From contig NZ_PTIX01000037.1 of NCBI RefSeq assembly GCF_002934265.1, forward strand, positions 1 through 61,411: a stretch of 61,411 nucleotides of DNA. Direction: 5' to 3'. Shown here piece by piece: positions 58,408-61,411 of the stretch. Position numbers and translations under genes: made by a program. The notes under the pieces were generated by a model. That model saw only the letters and a program-made list of their open reading frames with translations, did not search any database and was not told the origin of the DNA. Source of the DNA: Actinokineospora auranticolor. Its GTDB lineage: Bacteria > Actinomycetota > Actinomycetes > Mycobacteriales > Pseudonocardiaceae. Each line of letters starts with the position of its first letter. The stretch's first letter is position 1.

Positions 58408-60519
58408 GTGAGTGTCGCCATCGGAGGTACCTGGGGACGGCTGCCGGGCGGTGTGGAAGCGACCGCTCGGCTGGCGGCGTTGCACGAGTACGGTGTGCTC
58501 GACGCGCCCGCCGACGACGAGCTGACCGCCGTCGTCCGCACCGCGGCCGCGGTCGCAGGCGTGCCCACGGCGTCGCTCAACCTGCTCGACGAGCACCGCC
58601 AGTGCCAGCTCACCACCGTCGGGTTCGACGGCGCCGACTCGCCCCGCCGGGACTCGATGTGCGACGTCGTGGTCGCCGAGCGCCGCGTCGTGCACGTCGG
58701 CGACGCCCGCCAGGACGCGCGGTTCGCGGACAACCCGTGGGTCACCGGGGTGCTGGCCGACGTCCGCCTCTACGTCTCCGTACCGCTGATCACCCCCGAG
58801 GGGCACGTGCTGGGCACGCTCTGCGTGTTCGACTCCGAGCCCGGCGAGCTCAGCGCCGCCCAGCTGGCGACCCTGCAGGACCTGGCCGGGGTCGTGCTGG
58901 CGCTGTTCGAGCGCCGCCGCCAGGCCAGGCAGAACGCCGAGCTGGCCGCCGAGGCGCTGCGGCAGCGCAAGCTCGCCGAGGCCTACGCCCGGGAGCTGCG
59001 GGTGCGGCAGGAGTTCATCGAGGCGGTCAACGAGGCGATCGAGATCGCCATCGTCGCCTGCGACGAGAACGGGCACCTCACCCTGTTCAACCGCGCCGCC
59101 CGCGAGTGGCACGGCCTCGAGCCCGACACCAGCCTCGACCCGGTCCAGTGGTCGCGGCAGTACGGCCTCTACGCCGCCGACGGCGTCACCCCGCTCGCCC
59201 AGGACCAGGTGCCGCTGTTCCGGGCGCTGAACGAGGGCCACGTGGAGAACGTCGAGATGGTCATCCGCGGCGACGAGCACCACCCCGCCATGCGCGTGCT
59301 GTGCACCGGCCGGGCCATGCGCGCCGCCGACGGCACCCTGCTGGGCGCCGTGGTCGCGATGTCCGATGTGACCGCCGAGCGGACCCAGCGCCGGGCGCTG
59401 GCCGAGCGCGAGCAGCTGCTCACCACGATCCTGGAGACCGCGCCCGACGCCTTCGTCGTCACCGACTCGGCGGGCGCGATCACCGCGTGGAACCCGGCCG
59501 CGGAGTCCATGTTCGGCTGGACCGAGGCCCAGGCGTACGGCCGCACCCTCGGCGAGCTGATCATCCCCGGGCACGTCGCCGACGCGCGCCTGCGCGACCT
59601 GACCAGGCGCGCGGCCACCGGCGAGCCCCGGCGGGCGGGCGAGCACGTGCAGGTGCCCGCGCACCGGCGCGACGGTACCGAGCTGCTGGTCGAGCTGAGC
59701 CTGGCCGAGTTCACCTGGCGCGGCGAGAAGCGCTTCCACGCGTTCCTGCGCGACGTCACCGAGCGCGAGGCCGCCCGCGAGCGGCTGGCGCTGGCCAACA
59801 GCGAGCTGGCCGCGGCCAACGACGAGCTGGACCGGTTCACCGCGATCGTCGCGCACGACCTGAAGAGCCCGCTGACCGCCATCGTCGGCTACGCGGACGT
59901 CCTCGCCGAGACCGTCGGCGCGGGCGCCGAGGGGATCGAGGTCAAGGCGGTCGGCGCGATCACCCGCGCCGCGTCCCGCATGGGCACCATGATCGACGAC
60001 CTGCTGGCCTACGCCCACGCCTGCCACGAGCCGCTGCGCCTCGAACCGGTCGACCTCGGCGCGGTCGTCGACGACCTGGCCGGGGAGGCCCGCGCCGGGG
60101 CGGCGGGCGAGGTCGTGATCACCCACGACCCGCTGCCCGTCCCGTCGGCCCACCCGACCCTGCTGCGGCTGGTGCTGGCCAACCTGGTCGGCAACGCGGT
60201 CAAGTACGTCGCGCCGGGCGTGACCCCGCGCGTGCACGTCGGCGCCGAGTGGGCGGACGGGGAGGTCACGATCCGGGTCACCGACAACGGCATCGGCATC
60301 GACCCCAACTCCCGTGAGCGCGTGTTCGCCATGTTCCACCGCGAGCGCACGCCGGAGAGCTACCAGGGCACCGGCATCGGCCTGAGCACCTGCCGCCGCG
60401 TCGTCGAACGGCACGGCGGCCGCATCTGGATCGAGCCCGGCCGCCGGGCGGGGACCAGCATCTGCTTCACCCTGCCCTGCGAGACCGCCCCCGGCCTGGC
60501 CCGGCGCACCGCCTCCTGA
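58408..60519 (+). CDS. GAF-PAS-PAS sensor histidine kinase
   Basis: A 703-residue soluble kinase. A GAF domain (about 20-170, with SLNLLDEHRQCQLTTVGFD and a cysteine in RRDSMCDVVV) is followed by a coiled-coil, PAS 1 (about 205-330), PAS 2 (about 335-455, VTDSAGAITAWNPAAESMFGW), HisKA with the phospho-histidine His483 in VAHDLKSPL, and HATPase_c (LVGNAVKY, DNGIGI, GTGIGLSTC) to about 690. No transmembrane helix is seen, so it senses a cytosolic signal such as redox, light or a small ligand. GTG 58408 follows GAAGGGGGG. No response regulator adjoins; the PucR pair lies 73 bases upstream and a STAS protein downstream. Confidence 0.92.
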   Translation: MSVAIGGTWGRLPGGVEATARLAALHEYGVLDAPADDELTAVVRTAAAVAGVPTASLNLLDEHRQCQLTTVGFDGADSPRRDSMCDVVVAERRVVHVGDARQDARFADNPWVTGVLADVRLYVSVPLITPEGHVLGTLCVFDSEPGELSAAQLATLQDLAGVVLALFERRRQARQNAELAAEALRQRKLAEAYARELRVRQEFIEAVNEAIEIAIVACDENGHLTLFNRAAREWHGLEPDTSLDPVQWSRQYGLYAADGVTPLAQDQVPLFRALNEGHVENVEMVIRGDEHHPAMRVLCTGRAMRAADGTLLGAVVAMSDVTAERTQRRALAEREQLLTTILETAPDAFVVTDSAGAITAWNPAAESMFGWTEAQAYGRTLGELIIPGHVADARLRDLTRRAATGEPRRAGEHVQVPAHRRDGTELLVELSLAEFTWRGEKRFHAFLRDVTEREAARERLALANSELAAANDELDRFTAIVAHDLKSPLTAIVGYADVLAETVGAGAEGIEVKAVGAITRAASRMGTMIDDLLAYAHACHEPLRLEPVDLGAVVDDLAGEARAGAAGEVVITHDPLPVPSAHPTLLRLVLANLVGNAVKYVAPGVTPRVHVGAEWADGEVTIRVTDNGIGIDPNSRERVFAMFHRERTPESYQGTGIGLSTCRRVVERHGGRIWIEPGRRAGTSICFTLPCETAPGLARRTAS

Positions 60520-60692
60520 CCCGACGCGCTCCCCGGGTGGTTTCGCCGACTAGGCGTGCCGACCGCGGGCGGGCGGGTCACCCTTGGTTGGATGAGGCGC
60601 GGGGTGGTGCGGGCAACGCGAAAATGTATCGTTAGCTGCGCTAAGGGGCGGTTGAGCAGGCAGCGGCCCGCCACCTGGCCTTTGGAGGCGCC

Positions 60693-61046
60693 ATGAACAC
60701 CCTGCTCACCACCGTGCTTGACCGGTCCCCGGGCTGGGACGCGGTGCGGGCGCGGGGCGAGGTCGACCTGGGCACCGTGCCCGTGCTGCGGGACGCGCTG
60801 CTCTCCGCACTGGACGTGGACCCGTCACCCGGCCTGCTGGTGGTCGATTTGACCGGCGTGTCCTTTATGGGGTCGGTGGGGCTCACGGTGCTGGTGGAGG
60901 CGGGGGAGCGGGCGACGTCGCTCGAGCGGGACCTGATCGTGGTGGCCACCCCGGGCGGAGTCGTGCGGCGGGCGATCGAGATCACCGGACTGGACCAAGC
61001 CCTCGCCATCGCCGACGACGTCGACCAAGCCACGGCCGGTCGCTGA
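60693..61046 (+). CDS. STAS-domain anti-anti-sigma factor-like protein
   Basis: A 117-residue single STAS domain, as in SpoIIAA/RsbV proteins that release sigma factors from anti-sigma kinases when unphosphorylated. The phosphorylatable serine is probably Ser61 in DLTGVSFMGSVGLTVLVEA; the strand ARGEVDLGTVPVLRDAL starts the fold. ATG 60693 has GGAGG seven bases ahead. No anti-sigma kinase or sigma gene is in view; the upstream GAF-PAS kinase could be functionally linked, but it is of the HisKA type, not the RsbW type. Confidence 0.9.
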   Translation: MNTLLTTVLDRSPGWDAVRARGEVDLGTVPVLRDALLSALDVDPSPGLLVVDLTGVSFMGSVGLTVLVEAGERATSLERDLIVVATPGGVVRRAIEITGLDQALAIADDVDQATAGR

Positions 61047-61283
61047 CCCGCGCGCACGGCGGCTCGGGCGCCAGGCAGGCCGCGTCGGCGATCGGCCGTG
61101 GCGGACGTCGGGATGCTCGGGGCGTGGTGGTCGAGGTGCGTCTGTCGGCACGCAACGACGGGATCGGTCTTGACCGGCTCATGAACGGCGGGTCCGCGGA
61201 GTTGGCGCCTTTGTTCGGCGGCTTCGGCTTGGTTGGCGGTTCATGGGCGACGAATGGTGTTGATCAAGGCGCGCCTCCGGCCC
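61047..61283. other. Spacer between the STAS gene and the insertion element
   Basis: No gene or strong hairpin seen in about 240 bases. Confidence 0.4.
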
Positions 61284-61411
61284 AATGCCACTAACTTAAG
61301 CAAGGAGCTGCTATTATTTTCGGGTGGCTCGCGTGGTGCAGGTTCGTGGTGGTGTCGTTGATTCGTCGGCTGTTCGGTTGACCGATCGGATCTCGTTGGG
61401 TGTGTTGGCGG
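61284..61411 (+). mobile_element. Left end of an IS4-family insertion element (cut by the window edge)
   Basis: The drop in GC at about 61284 (ATGCCACTAACTTAAGC, then CTATTATTTT) marks the probable left terminal region, followed directly by a transposase start. The exact terminal repeat cannot be fixed without the other end. Confidence 0.55.
61324..61411 (+). CDS. IS4-family transposase, N-terminal fragment (runs off the window)
   Basis: From GTG 61324 the frame stays open to the window edge and reads ARVVQVRGGVVDSSAVRLTD, then RISLGVLA. DSSAVRLTDRISLGVL is the characteristic N-terminus of actinobacterial IS4 transposases, before the DDE domain. Only 29 codons are inside the window. GGAG at 61304-61307 is rather far (16 bases) for a ribosome binding site. 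Confidence 0.75.
   Translation, partial: MARVVQVRGGVVDSSAVRLTDRISLGVLA

Noticed and set aside
58408..61046. The kinase and STAS genes as an RsbX-type stressosome
   Set aside because: The kinase has HisKA plus a conserved His, not an RsbW/RsbT ATPase, and no RsbS/R genes are present.

Overview
The window is about 61 kb of very GC-rich DNA (third codon positions almost always G/C, many GTG starts). It encodes secreted proteases with chitin-binding modules, MocR, PucR and LuxR regulators, an NB-ARC/TPR protein, and a SWIM/MoxR/VWA operon. Together these point to an actinomycete, most likely of the order Pseudonocardiales (relatives of Actinokineospora, Actinosynnema, Saccharothrix or Lentzea). 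A complete methyl-accepting chemotaxis protein would suit a genus with motile spores. This placement is inferred; no rRNA gene is present.

Layout. 0.1-4.2 kb: a ParA/CpaE-like ATPase divergent from a LuxR-type response regulator, a CCG-rich non-coding stretch, and a chemoreceptor ended by a large hairpin. 4.2-12.2 kb: a macrolide-type glycosyltransferase, an NB-ARC/TPR protein, an orphan GT-B/glycerophosphotransferase-like protein, a GNAT acetyltransferase, a 1-Cys-type peroxiredoxin, and an FMN reductase behind a MerR/SoxR-style promoter. 12.3-16.5 kb: a methyltransferase, gene debris (lysine 5,6-aminomutase alpha and MFS transporter pieces joined by a 14-bp tandem repeat), a secreted chitooligosaccharide-type deacetylase, and two hypothetical genes. 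16.6-24.9 kb (minus strand): a five-gene operon SWIM - DUF5691 - MoxR ATPase - DUF5682 - VWA with ATGA overlaps, followed by an HTH/Clp-N pair under its own apparently leaderless promoter covered by two palindromes. 25-31.3 kb: a PrnB/DUF1864-like protein divergent from a MocR regulator, a DUF5302 mini-protein, and a two-gene operon of a repetitive Ala/Asn/Asp-rich protein and an M50 membrane metallopeptidase. 31.9-37.6 kb: an MHS-type transporter and a 1390-residue hybrid histidine kinase. 38-53.3 kb: mostly exported proteins (alpha/beta hydrolase, M4 protease, giant subtilase, quinoprotein-like propeller, TolB-propeller amidohydrolase, small secreted protein) plus a DUF1684 protein. 53.7-61.4 kb: an NmrA-like protein, a frameshifted DUF4394 gene, tandem PucR paralogs, a GAF-PAS-PAS histidine kinase, a STAS protein, and the left end of an IS4-family element.

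Cooperation. The M4 protease, subtilase, deacetylase and alpha/beta hydrolase look like an extracellular kit for proteinaceous or chitinous material. The SWIM-MoxR-VWA genes look like one ATP-driven complex. The M50 peptidase and its repetitive neighbour look like a dedicated enzyme/substrate pair and are the best candidate for an undescribed system. A regulatory-looking motif, paired TTRTCCACA boxes exactly 19 bp apart, recurs at three separate intergenic sites.
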